In this document: piece after piece, positions 1-8,721 of the stretch | Position numbering within the stretch: the stretch's first letter is position 1 | Layout of the letters: each line of letters opens with the position of its first letter | From: Fibrivirga algicola | Lineage (GTDB): Bacteria > Bacteroidota > Bacteroidia > Cytophagales > Spirosomataceae | Direction: 5' to 3' | Assembly: GCF_011742925.1 (NCBI RefSeq) | Contig: NZ_WAEL01000007.1 | Coordinates: 248,001-312,000, forward strand | Length of the DNA: 64,000 bases | The notes under the pieces: generated by a model | The model's input: only the letters and a program-made list of their open reading frames with translations | What the model was told of the DNA's origin: nothing | The model's database searches: none | Position numbers and translations under genes: made by a program

Positions 1-2100
1 CGGGCCAACTTCTACCTCTCAGCGGGGGTGTATGATGAACTCGGCCTGCTGATCAACCACGATTACAAACGTTACAACACCCGGTTCAATCTGGACTACA
101 AGCTAAGCGATAACATCAAGGTCGGTATCCGGATGGACGGTCAGTGGTCGAAGCAGACCTATGCTAACTCGGAAGGGCTGATCACCTACAACGGTACGGG
201 CGGGTATGATATCCGCTATGCCGTAGCGGGTATTCTGCCCCAAAACCCAACTACGGGGCAGTATGGCGGTGCCATGGCCTACGGTGAAGATGCCCTGGCT
301 TACAACATGCTGGCGGCTATGAATATCAACCACAACGAGCGCGACCGGCAGGAGGTAAATGCTAATCTCTATGGCGAATGGACGCCGATTACGGGCCTTA
401 CTGTCCGGGGCGACTACGGCTTACGGTATTACAACCAGTTTACAAAAAGCTATTCTGACCCAACAGACGTATTTAACTTCCAGACCAACCAGCTATCACG
501 TACCGTTATTGCACCCAGTGCGGGTGTGAGCAACGCCGTTAACTCGGGTTACAAAACGCTGTTACAGGGCCGGGTTACGTATAACAAGACGTTGTTTGGC
601 AATCACCAGCTGACATTGCTCGGTGCCTATACCGAAGAATACTGGTTCAACCGCAACCTGTCGGCCAGCCGTCTGGAGCGGATCAACCCACTGCTGAGTG
701 AGATCGACGCCGCGCTGACAACTACGCAGACGGCCGGTGGTAACTCCGATGCAGAGGGGCTGCGTTCGGGTATCGGTCGGTTGAACTACGTGATCAACGA
801 CAAGTACCTGTTTGAAGTAAACGCCCGTTATGACGGATCGAGTAAGTTTTTGCCCGGTTTCCAGTATGGTTTCTTCCCGTCGGCATCGGTGGGCTGGCGT
901 TTCTCCGAAGAGCCGTTCTTCAAGCCGCTCAGCTCGGTCGTATCGTCGGCCAAAATCCGGGCGTCGATCGGTAAGCTGGGTAACAACTCGGGCGTTGGCC
1001 GCTACGAGCAGCGCGACATCTTCAACCTGACGAACTACATCCTGAACGGTAAGATCGTGAAGGGTTTCAGCTCGGCTAAGATCATCAACGAAGACTTTTC
1101 GTGGGAAGAAACAAACGTAACCAACGTTGGGCTTGACCTGGCCTTCTTCGGCGGTCGGTTAACGTCGGATATTGACTTCTACAACAAACTGACGTCGGGC
1201 ATGATTCGGCCGTCGTCGCTGTCGACGTTCCTGTCGGGCTACAATGCCCCTCGTGTCAACATCGGCCAGTTGCGTAACACGGGTCTTGAAGTAAATCTCA
1301 CCTACCGGGCCAAAGTGCGGGATGCCAACGTAGGTGCCACGCTGAACATGGCCTTCAATAAGAACAAACTCCTGCAGTGGAACGAGTTTCTGGGCAAGGG
1401 CTTCACGTACCTGAACATGCCATACCACTTTGCCTACAGCCGGGTGGCAACGGGCATCGCTCAAACGTGGGAAGATATCGCCAACGCACCGTATCAGGGG
1501 CAATATTTTTCGCCGGGGGATGTGCTCTACAAAGACATCAACGGCGATGGGCAGGTCAACGACGAAGACCGGGTAGCGCAGCCACAATTCAACCGGGATC
1601 AGCCGCTGGGTACGTATGGACTTAACCTGTTCGGCAACTGGCGCGGGTTCGATATGAGTGTGCTTTGGCAGGGGGCTACCGGCCGGAAAGACTACTGGCT
1701 GGAACCCTTCAACCAGGTTAACATTCCGTCGGCGCGTAATGCCTTCCAGGACTTTTTATGGAACGACACCTGGAGCCTGGACAACCGCTCGGCTTCATTG
1801 CCACGGCTGCTGACCGGTTCGGGCGGCAACAACCAGGCTGAGTCTACTTTCTGGTTAGATGATTTCAGCTACCTGCGCCTTAAAAACATTCAGGTGGGCT
1901 ACAATATTCCGCTCCGCTACCTGGGCAAGGTAGGTGCCAGTAAGCTACGGATTTACGGCACCGCCGAAAACCTGCTGACCTTCACCAAGTACCGGGGTGT
2001 CGATCCCGAGAAAAGCACCAGCGTTTCGGGCGTCGACAATCAGGATGACCCGTTTCCGCTGCTGAAGTCTTACTCGTTTGGTCTGAACCTCAGCTTCTAA
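1..2100 (+). CDS. SusC/RagA-family TonB-linked outer membrane protein, 5' partial
   Basis: C-terminal part of a SusC-type TonB-dependent transporter, which imports oligosaccharides across the outer membrane together with a SusD lipoprotein. The reading frame is open to the left edge (it begins RANFYLSAGV), so the GTG at 28 is an internal valine codon and not a start. About 700 residues remain of a family usually near 1000, so the signal peptide, carboxypeptidase-like domain, TonB box and most of the plug lie outside the window. What remains is beta-barrel, with the typical ending GTAENLLTFTKYRGVDPE and a terminal phenylalanine. The SusD gene follows after 18 bases, so the two are co-transcribed. 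The neighbouring lyases and KduD suggest a uronate-containing glycan as cargo (inference). Confidence 0.93.
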   Translation, partial: RANFYLSAGVYDELGLLINHDYKRYNTRFNLDYKLSDNIKVGIRMDGQWSKQTYANSEGLITYNGTGGYDIRYAVAGILPQNPTTGQYGGAMAYGEDALAYNMLAAMNINHNERDRQEVNANLYGEWTPITGLTVRGDYGLRYYNQFTKSYSDPTDVFNFQTNQLSRTVIAPSAGVSNAVNSGYKTLLQGRVTYNKTLFGNHQLTLLGAYTEEYWFNRNLSASRLERINPLLSEIDAALTTTQTAGGNSDAEGLRSGIGRLNYVINDKYLFEVNARYDGSSKFLPGFQYGFFPSASVGWRFSEEPFFKPLSSVVSSAKIRASIGKLGNNSGVGRYEQRDIFNLTNYILNGKIVKGFSSAKIINEDFSWEETNVTNVGLDLAFFGGRLTSDIDFYNKLTSGMIRPSSLSTFLSGYNAPRVNIGQLRNTGLEVNLTYRAKVRDANVGATLNMAFNKNKLLQWNEFLGKGFTYLNMPYHFAYSRVATGIAQTWEDIANAPYQGQYFSPGDVLYKDINGDGQVNDEDRVAQPQFNRDQPLGTYGLNLFGNWRGFDMSVLWQGATGRKDYWLEPFNQVNIPSARNAFQDFLWNDTWSLDNRSASLPRLLTGSGGNNQAESTFWLDDFSYLRLKNIQVGYNIPLRYLGKVGASKLRIYGTAENLLTFTKYRGVDPEKSTSVSGVDNQDDPFPLLKSYSFGLNLSF

Positions 2101-2118
2101 CTCCTTTCTTTTTTCGTC

Positions 2119-3864
2119 ATGAATCGAATCTATAAATTATACCTTCTGGTGGGTCTGGTCGTGATCACAGCGGCCTGTACGCAGGATCTGCTCGATCAGG
2201 TCCCGACCACCCAACTGTCGGCCGACCTGTTCTGGAAAACTACTGCTGATGCCAGTGCGGCCGTCAACGGCGTGTACGAAGCCAACCGCACCACCTTCGA
2301 CCGCGACTATTATTTCGACGGGGCTGGTGAGTTTATGCATACCCGTGGCACCAGCAACAACCAGGGTTCGTTCAGCCCCAGCGGCCTGGGTTCGGCCACG
2401 AATGCCACAACCGGAGGTAACTTTGGCTTTCTATGGGGTGATTGCTACCGGGCCATCAACCGGGCCAACTACGTGCTGGGTAACATCGGTATACTGCGCG
2501 CCACGACGACGGCACCGGCCGATCTGGCCCTGATGGACCGGCTGGTGGCAGAAACCCGTTTTCTGCGGGCGATCAACTATTTCCGGCTGATCGATCTGTG
2601 GGGTGACGTGCCTTACTTTACGAATAAGCTGAACGGCAACGCCGAAGCTTACACCCTGTCGCGTACCCCCCGCGCCGCCGTGAAAGATTCGATTTTAGCC
2701 GATCTGGCCTTTGCCGCTTCAGTGCTACCCGAAACCTACTCGGGCGATAACCTGGGCCGGGCATCCAAGCTGGCCGCCTGGGCATTCAGCGGTAAGGTGA
2801 ACCTGTTCTGGGCCTCGTGGATGAAAAACGAGGGCAACACCGCCGAAGCCCAAAAGCACTTCACCGCGGCTGCGGCTGACTTCAAGAAAATCATCGACCG
2901 CAATATCCCGCTCTTTCGCAATGGCGATCCCGGTCCGGCCGACAACCCGAACTACTGGCATCTGTTCCAGTACTTCAACGAGTACGACCCCGAAATCATC
3001 TTCTCGGTGCAGTTTGGCGGGCCACTGCTGAGCCAGGGCGAAGAACTGTCGCGCGATTTTGGGAACCGGAACACGGGCTTCGGGCAGGTTTGGGTAGCAC
3101 CAACATTCCGGCTGGCAAATCGGTACCAGCTCACGAGCACTGGTGATTTTGCGCCGCCTCTCGTGCTGAGCCGCACTACGACGCTGACCAACAGCGCCAC
3201 CAACCCGAAGTCATACGAAGGTCGTGACTACCGCATGCGGGCCACGATGGTCTGGGATGGTCAGAAAATGGTACAGCTCTCGACCGATGGCCTGACCGTA
3301 GTTGGCGACAGCCTGCCATTCCGGTTTGGTAACCGCGATGGCGTAACGGCCATCAACTACGACGGTGCGCCGGCGGGGTACGTCTTCCGGAAATGGGTAC
3401 GTCAAACGGGCGGTATTGGCCGGAGCGACGGACCACAGGATATTTACCTGATGCGCCTGCCCGACGTTTGGCTGATGTATGCTGAAGCCGTCAACGAGAT
3501 CAGCGGCCCAACGCCCGAGCTATTTACGCTGCTGAACCGCATCCGTCGCCGGGGGAACCTGCCGCCGCTGAACGCCGCGAAATTTGCTTCGAAAACCGAA
3601 TTCTTCAAGGCAATCGAGCAGGAGCGGATCATTGAACTGGTGGGTGAAGGACAGCGCTTCTTCGATATTCGCCGCTGGAAGAAAGCGGAGGAAATCTGGC
3701 CTGCCCCAAGTGGACAGGTACTGTATGACACGCAGGGCACCCGTATCCGCGACGAGTTCGTGAACGCCGACCTACGGGCTTACCAGCGCTATTACATCTT
3801 CCAGATTCCAACCAGCGAGATCGAAGTAAATCCCAAAATCACCCAGAACATTCCCTGGCTCTAA
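2119..3864 (+). CDS. SusD/RagB-family surface glycan-binding lipoprotein
   Basis: 581-residue partner of the SusC upstream; SusD proteins cap the SusC barrel and bind glycan at the cell surface. The N-terminus is a lipoprotein signal with lipobox ITAAC (Cys20). Family hallmarks are visible: the TPR-like segment RFLRAINYFRLIDLWGDVPY near residue 150 and the C-terminal block ERIIELVGEGQRFFDIRRW near 505. It ends NPKITQNIPWL, close to the usual NPxLxQNPGW. The ATG lies 18 bases after the SusC stop. Next downstream are two small lipoprotein genes, which commonly encode further surface glycan-binding proteins in such loci. Confidence 0.95.
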   Translation: MNRIYKLYLLVGLVVITAACTQDLLDQVPTTQLSADLFWKTTADASAAVNGVYEANRTTFDRDYYFDGAGEFMHTRGTSNNQGSFSPSGLGSATNATTGGNFGFLWGDCYRAINRANYVLGNIGILRATTTAPADLALMDRLVAETRFLRAINYFRLIDLWGDVPYFTNKLNGNAEAYTLSRTPRAAVKDSILADLAFAASVLPETYSGDNLGRASKLAAWAFSGKVNLFWASWMKNEGNTAEAQKHFTAAAADFKKIIDRNIPLFRNGDPGPADNPNYWHLFQYFNEYDPEIIFSVQFGGPLLSQGEELSRDFGNRNTGFGQVWVAPTFRLANRYQLTSTGDFAPPLVLSRTTTLTNSATNPKSYEGRDYRMRATMVWDGQKMVQLSTDGLTVVGDSLPFRFGNRDGVTAINYDGAPAGYVFRKWVRQTGGIGRSDGPQDIYLMRLPDVWLMYAEAVNEISGPTPELFTLLNRIRRRGNLPPLNAAKFASKTEFFKAIEQERIIELVGEGQRFFDIRRWKKAEEIWPAPSGQVLYDTQGTRIRDEFVNADLRAYQRYYIFQIPTSEIEVNPKITQNIPWL

Positions 3865-3883
3865 GCTGAAATCGCCATTATCC

Positions 3884-4282
3884 ATGAAACGAACAATCCT
3901 ATATATCTGTCTGAGTCTGCTGACTGTGGCTGGCCTGTTTGCCTGCGGCGGTGAAGACCCAATTGATGCGAATGGCCTGCTGATTACCCAGCGTTCGCAA
4001 TCGTACATGACCTCGTTTGACTTGCTGGGCACCGATCACCGCACGGTACTCGTCAGCGGTCAGACGAAGATCGACACTACCGCGCTGACGGTTACGGCGG
4101 TAGCCAGGTTTGGCACCAGTATGCAGCGGCTTAAGCCGATTTGTAGCGTAGTGACCGACGCCATTGTGGAGCCCACGATGGGTATCTGGACCGACTTTAC
4201 CGAGGCCAAGACCTACACCGTTGTGTCGGGCAATCGGCAAGTGCGCAAAACGTATACCGTTACCGTCACTCTTCAAAAATAG
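3884..4282 (+). CDS. Small PUL lipoprotein, DUF5018-like
   Basis: 132-residue predicted lipoprotein with signal peptide and lipobox LFAC (Cys21). The mature part is short and beta-rich and ends with a pattern typical of Bacteroidota surface glycan-binding modules of the DUF5018 type: WTDFTEAKTYTVVSG followed by RKTYTVTVTLQK. It sits 19 bases after SusD and 6 bases before the next lipoprotein gene, the position usually held by SusE/SusF-like accessory binders. The role, binding the same glycan as SusD, is inferred from position and fold pattern. No catalytic motif is visible. Confidence 0.75.
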   Translation: MKRTILYICLSLLTVAGLFACGGEDPIDANGLLITQRSQSYMTSFDLLGTDHRTVLVSGQTKIDTTALTVTAVARFGTSMQRLKPICSVVTDAIVEPTMGIWTDFTEAKTYTVVSGNRQVRKTYTVTVTLQK

Positions 4283-4288
4283 CCACCC

Positions 4289-5281
4289 ATGCGTCATTAC
4301 CTTATACCGCTTATTCCGGTTGCTATCGTTGCCCTGCTGACCGCCGGTTGCGAAAAAAAAGCAATTGCACCAACCGAGCCGTTTCAAAACGATTTGCTCA
4401 AAAAGACCGTTGGTCCGGCCGTCGTAGGTGACCGGATCGAGTTCGCCTATGCGATCGGTACGCTGGAAGGCGATCTGAAAAATGTTCGGGCCGAAGCCAG
4501 CGTGGCTGGAGGGCCGGGAACGGGGTTCAGCCGCAACTCCTGGTACACTAACCCCAGCACGGGCGTTGATCAGCCCAAACAAACGGCAACCGATACCCTG
4601 ACCAACGGAGCCGTTTCGACCGCCAATATTCTCGATGTGGCGACCAACAAGGCCGTTACGTTGCGGTATTACTATTACCCAACCGCCGATGCGCAGGGGA
4701 AAGACGTGTCGTTCCGGTTCAGCGCTACCAACTCCACCGGCAAAGAAGTCAGCATTCAGTCGCCCTCGTACAGGATCAGCCGGATGGACATGAAACGGTC
4801 GATCGTCCTAGGCGATGGGGCCAAAGCGTATGTATCGCTGGCCGATATGACTGCGTATACTAAAGCAGAAGTGGAAGCTAACAACCTGGGCAGCAAGATT
4901 GATTTCGTGTACATCTACCGACCCACGATCAGCACGTTCGCCTTCGGTCATGCCCTTATTGCACCGTCGAACCCAACGTACCTGACCGACGTGGTACTGC
5001 CAACTGGTCTGGCTAAGCCCCGCACCCTGCTCGATAAGCGGGTGGATGTGAAGGACGCTCAACTGCGTGGCACGGCCGGCTTCGATGTCTTCATCGATGA
5101 TATCGATTTGCAGCAGACCACCTTCGTCAATTCCGCTGACTACGCCTACGGTTTAGCCGCCGATCAGGGCGCATTCGTGAAGTCGGCCGATGGTACTTAT
5201 GCGGCTTACGTCTACGTTAACGCGATTAACAATACAGCTAAGACTATGACAGTGAGCATAAAGCGGATTAAATTAAACTAG
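4289..5281 (+). CDS. PUL lipoprotein, DUF4466-like, probable surface glycan-binding protein
   Basis: 330-residue predicted lipoprotein with lipobox LTAGC (Cys21). The mature part starts with EKKAIAPTEPFQND and reads as two beta-rich halves, with RYYYYPTADAQGKDVSFRF near residue 130 and a C-terminal domain built around DVFIDDIDLQQTTF. It resembles the DUF4466 proteins found in uronate and mannan loci of Bacteroidota; that assignment is from memory of the pattern and is tentative. It is the fourth gene of the SusC-SusD-lipoprotein-lipoprotein run and is followed by a terminator-like hairpin at 5297, so it probably ends the surface-binding part of the operon. Confidence 0.72.
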   Translation: MRHYLIPLIPVAIVALLTAGCEKKAIAPTEPFQNDLLKKTVGPAVVGDRIEFAYAIGTLEGDLKNVRAEASVAGGPGTGFSRNSWYTNPSTGVDQPKQTATDTLTNGAVSTANILDVATNKAVTLRYYYYPTADAQGKDVSFRFSATNSTGKEVSIQSPSYRISRMDMKRSIVLGDGAKAYVSLADMTAYTKAEVEANNLGSKIDFVYIYRPTISTFAFGHALIAPSNPTYLTDVVLPTGLAKPRTLLDKRVDVKDAQLRGTAGFDVFIDDIDLQQTTFVNSADYAYGLAADQGAFVKSADGTYAAYVYVNAINNTAKTMTVSIKRIKLN

Positions 5282-5296
5282 CTTCATTTGTTTTGT

Positions 5297-5333
5297 GGGA
5301 GCGGCCGGTAGTCCGACCGCTCCCGCTTGTTTT
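5297..5333 (+). terminator. Terminator-like hairpin after the SusCD-lipoprotein operon
   Basis: A 12-bp stem (5297-5308 pairs with 5313-5324, one C/A mismatch) with a TAGT loop is followed by a T-rich tail (TTGTTTT at 5327-5333). It lies 15 bases past the stop of the second lipoprotein gene and 33 bases before the lyase start. It could end transcription fully or partly, so that enzyme genes are expressed less than binding proteins. Confidence 0.65.
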
Positions 5334-5365
5334 ACAGGGTATTGCTCCCCCTCACGCACCAACTT

Positions 5366-6577
5366 ATGAGACCATACGGCCAGCGCCTGGCGCTATGGGT
5401 ATGCCTGCTGCTTGCGGCAGGTGGACTCCGGACTTACGCCCAGTCAGCTAAAATTCCAACCACTTTTCTGATCGATCCCAGCGTGCTGGCCGCCAGCAAA
5501 GCGGCCATTGGGCAGGGAAACACGGCGTTGCAAACCGCTAAACAAACACTGCTGGCCAATGCCGACAAAACGCTGACCAAGCCCGCACACTCGGTTGTTG
5601 AAAAAACCAAAACGCCCCCCAGCGGTGATAAGCACGATTACATGAGCGTTGGCCCGTACTGGTGGCCCGACTCCTCGAAAGCCAACGGACTGCCCTACAT
5701 CCGAAAAGATGGGCAGATCAACCCGGATCGCTACGCCATTCAGGATGGCACGTACCTGAACGCCCTCTGCGACGATGTGCAGTTGCTGTCGCTGGCGTAT
5801 TACTTCTCTGACGATGAAAAATACGCGCGCCGGGCGGCCGAACTGCTACGGGTCTGGTTTCTGAATAACGACACGCGCATGAACCCAAACCTGAACTACG
5901 GACAGGCTATTCCGGGCATTACCGAAGGGCGTGGCATTGGGCTGATCGACACCCGGATGCTAGCCAAACTGGTCGACGCTACGCAATTATTGACAGGTTC
6001 GAAAGCGTGGCCCAAACAGGATCATGTGGCATTGCAAGGCTGGTTCCGGCAGTTCCTGACCTGGATGCTGACGAGCCCGATCGGCAAGGATGAGGAAGAT
6101 GAGCATAACAACCACGGCACCTATTACGATTTCCAGTCGCTTGCGTTTGCCCTCTTCCTGAATGATAAACCGCTGGCAAAGCAGATTCTGGAAGACAAGA
6201 CCGTTAAACGAATACAGAGTCAACTAAAAGAAGACGGCAGCCAGCCGCACGAACTGGCGCGCACCCTTACCTGGGGTTATTCGGTCATGAATCTGAAAGG
6301 CTTTTTCGGGCTGGCTCGTCTGGCCGAAAACGTCAATATGGATCTCTGGAACTACCAGACACCCGACGGGAAGAGCCTGAAAAAAGCCTACTTCTGGATG
6401 CTACCCTACGCTGACCAGCAAAAGCCGTGGACCTTCCAGCAAATCAAAACCCCGCATTTCGACGAGTTTCTGCCCCTCAAAGCCGTTGCCCAAACTAAGT
6501 ACAAAACCGCCCCGGCAACGCCTGTACCGGCGTCGGGTGCAGAGAGTGTTTTTGCCCTGACCCAAACGCTGTTTTAG
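5366..6577 (+). CDS. Alginate lyase-family polysaccharide lyase (PL5/PL38-like fold)
   Basis: 403-residue secreted enzyme of the alginate_lyase superfamily, which cleaves uronic-acid polysaccharides by beta-elimination in an (alpha/alpha) toroid. Visible family blocks: MSVGPYWWPDSSKANGLPY, where substrate-binding aromatics cluster, PGITEGRGIGLIDTR, and NNHGTYYDFQSLAFALF, which holds the Asn-His pair and Tyr typical of the active site, followed by DGSQPHELARTLTWGYS. I chose the ATG at 5366 because it begins a clean signal peptide ending at TYAQ; the longer frame starts at a TTG inside the terminator region. The substrate could be alginate, glucuronan or another uronan. The pairing with KduD downstream supports a uronate polymer. 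Confidence 0.88.
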   Translation: MRPYGQRLALWVCLLLAAGGLRTYAQSAKIPTTFLIDPSVLAASKAAIGQGNTALQTAKQTLLANADKTLTKPAHSVVEKTKTPPSGDKHDYMSVGPYWWPDSSKANGLPYIRKDGQINPDRYAIQDGTYLNALCDDVQLLSLAYYFSDDEKYARRAAELLRVWFLNNDTRMNPNLNYGQAIPGITEGRGIGLIDTRMLAKLVDATQLLTGSKAWPKQDHVALQGWFRQFLTWMLTSPIGKDEEDEHNNHGTYYDFQSLAFALFLNDKPLAKQILEDKTVKRIQSQLKEDGSQPHELARTLTWGYSVMNLKGFFGLARLAENVNMDLWNYQTPDGKSLKKAYFWMLPYADQQKPWTFQQIKTPHFDEFLPLKAVAQTKYKTAPATPVPASGAESVFALTQTLF

Positions 6578-6605
6578 TATGAGCGTGGTAGTGGCTGCTT
6601 TCGGT

Positions 6606-6667
6606 GTGTGATGCTGTGTATTGCGCTGGGCTCTTCGATAGGCTCAGCGCAATGCACAGCATCACAC
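6606..6667. repeat. REP-like long palindrome between two lyase genes
   Basis: A 25-nt arm at 6606-6630 pairs with 6643-6667, broken only by G/T-type positions. The apical part reads CTCTTCGATAGGCTCAGC, which resembles the TTCGACAGGCTCAG core of widespread REP-like elements. It fills most of the 154-bp gap between the alginate-lyase-like gene and the heparinase gene. It could be a mobile palindromic unit, an mRNA-stabilising stem or a terminator; there is no T-tract directly after it. Confidence 0.7.
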
Positions 6668-6731
6668 AATACCACACGTAGCATCACGCAAGCGCAAATA
6701 GCCAAATCTACCTGTAACGTACCCAGTCAGT

Positions 6732-8684
6732 ATGAAACGCCTTTTCATAGCCTTGTTTTTCAGTGTGCTCTGCGTTGGGGTAGCTACCGCGCAGGAAGCC
6801 AATCTGCTCAGCGGAAAATTCTCGAAAGAGGGGGTGAAAGAAGTCCTGATCCCGCAGGCGAAGTGGACTCCCTTTCCGAAGCGCGATGATCGGGCTGGCT
6901 GGGGCAAAGCAGACCAGGCGATGATGCAGGCGTACCTGAAAAAAGCAGAGACGTACCTAACCTATCAGTGGCCCTACATTCCCGCTACGAAATCGCTGCT
7001 CATTGAACGAACCGGCGACCGGGATGAGTATCAGAACGTCAGTTTCGAGAAACGCGAGGTGCTGGGCACGCTACTGCTCGCCGAAATCTACGAAAACAAG
7101 GGACGGTTCACCGATCAGATCATCGACGGGGTATGGTCGATCTGCGAAGAATCGTTCTGGGGCGTTCCGGCGCACTTACCCAAGTCGAAAGCCTATGCCG
7201 GCCTGATGGACGTGTCGAAGCCGTTTGTCGATCTGTTTGCTGCTGAAACGGCAACGTACCTGGCCTGGGTCGATTACTACCTGGGCGATAAACTCGATGC
7301 CATTTCGCCGCAAATCCGGAAGCGAATCTATACCGAAACCAACAGCCGGATATTCCAGCCTCTGATGACGCAGCCGCACGGCTGGATGACCAAAACCGCC
7401 AATGGCCGTGCCCCCAACAACTGGAACCCCTGGATTTGCTCGAACTGGCTGAACGCAGTGTTGCTCCTCGAAAAAGACGACAACAAGCGCGCGGCGGCGG
7501 TCTATAAACTGCTCGACGTACTCGATGAATTCGTGAACCCGTACCCGGCCGATGGGGGCTGCGACGAAGGGCCAAGCTACTGGGGGGCGGCCGCGGCCTC
7601 GCTGTACGACAACCTGGCCTTGCTCAATACCGCCAGCAATGACGCCTTTGCGTATGTGTATGCCGACGAGAAGTTCCGGAACATGGGGCGGTTCATCTAC
7701 CGCGCTCAAATCAGCGACCGGTATTTCCTGAACTTCGCCGACGCTGATCCGCAGCCCGGTATGGCCGCTACCATGATCTATCGCTACGGAAAGGCCATCA
7801 GCGACCCCGACATGATGCGGTTTGGGGCTTACTACCTGAAGCCGGAAACCGGTAGCATCGGTAAGTTTCACTACTTCCGCCACTTTTATTCGCTGTTTAT
7901 GCAGGATGAATTCCGAGGAGCGGCTAAAGGCCTACCGCTACCCCAGAACGTTTGGCTGCCCGATTTGCAGGTGTTTGCCGCCCGTGACGAGGCCGGTACA
8001 ACCAACGGGTTTTACGTAGCGGCCAAAGGTGGGCATAACGACGAGAGCCACAACCACAATGACATTGGCAACTATGTGGTGTATTACGATGGACAGCCAC
8101 TACTGATCGACGTTGGGCGGGGTACGTATACCAGCAAGACCTTCAGCGGTAAGCGCTACGACATCTGGTACAACTGCTCGGATTACCATAACCTGCCCAC
8201 GATCAACGGCCAGAACCAGTCGCCCGGCCCGAAGTTCAAAGCCAGCAACGTGGCCTACAAAGCAGGCAATGGCTTTACCCAGTTCGACGTCAATCTGGCG
8301 CAGGCCTATCCTAGCCAGGTAGGCATTATCAGCTACCAGCGCACCATCCGGCTCAACCGGGGAAAAAACGTGCAGGTTGCCGATGCCATTAAACTGGAGA
8401 AAGCCACAGACCTTACCCAGCACCTGATGACCTGCTACCCGACCGATCTTGGAAAACCGGGCGAATTGCTGGTGCATTATGCCCCCAAAGGCGGGCCGGC
8501 CAACGACTTTGTGGTGACGTACAACCCGAAGCAGTTTCAGGCCAGCGTGGAGAAGGTGAAACTCGATGCGCCTGAGGATAAGGGTATTATTGCCAAGTGG
8601 GGCGATACCATCTACCGAATCAACCTGAAAGCACTGACGCCCAAAACAGCCGATAAAGCTACTTTTCAGATTGCGGCCAGATAA
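6732..8684 (+). CDS. Heparinase II/III-family polysaccharide lyase
   Basis: 650-residue periplasmic or secreted lyase with a signal peptide ending at ATAQ (residue 21). The N-terminal half is an alpha-helical toroid containing NNWNPWICSNWL and DGGCDEGPSYW, both hallmarks of heparinase II/III-like enzymes. The C-terminal half is the beta-sandwich with GGHNDESHNHNDIGNYVVY, where the catalytic and zinc-site histidines of the family sit, then DVGRGTY and YHNLPTING. Such enzymes depolymerise uronate-containing glycans to unsaturated products. It lies between two other lyase genes, so a multi-step degradation is likely. Exact PL family and substrate cannot be set from the sequence alone. The start is the only ATG giving a proper signal peptide. 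Confidence 0.9.
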   Translation: MKRLFIALFFSVLCVGVATAQEANLLSGKFSKEGVKEVLIPQAKWTPFPKRDDRAGWGKADQAMMQAYLKKAETYLTYQWPYIPATKSLLIERTGDRDEYQNVSFEKREVLGTLLLAEIYENKGRFTDQIIDGVWSICEESFWGVPAHLPKSKAYAGLMDVSKPFVDLFAAETATYLAWVDYYLGDKLDAISPQIRKRIYTETNSRIFQPLMTQPHGWMTKTANGRAPNNWNPWICSNWLNAVLLLEKDDNKRAAAVYKLLDVLDEFVNPYPADGGCDEGPSYWGAAAASLYDNLALLNTASNDAFAYVYADEKFRNMGRFIYRAQISDRYFLNFADADPQPGMAATMIYRYGKAISDPDMMRFGAYYLKPETGSIGKFHYFRHFYSLFMQDEFRGAAKGLPLPQNVWLPDLQVFAARDEAGTTNGFYVAAKGGHNDESHNHNDIGNYVVYYDGQPLLIDVGRGTYTSKTFSGKRYDIWYNCSDYHNLPTINGQNQSPGPKFKASNVAYKAGNGFTQFDVNLAQAYPSQVGIISYQRTIRLNRGKNVQVADAIKLEKATDLTQHLMTCYPTDLGKPGELLVHYAPKGGPANDFVVTYNPKQFQASVEKVKLDAPEDKGIIAKWGDTIYRINLKALTPKTADKATFQIAAR

Positions 8685-8721
8685 TCCACGACGACACCAA
8701 CCAATTTCCCTCAACTCGATT

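Noticed and set aside
28-30. GTG as start of the first gene
   Set aside because: The frame is open to the window edge and the upstream codons match SusC barrel sequence, so the gene is cut and not started here.
7176-7883. 235-codon open frame on the minus strand inside the heparinase gene
   Set aside because: It is antisense to a gene with strong motifs and codon use; long antisense frames are common in G+C-rich coding DNA of this kind.
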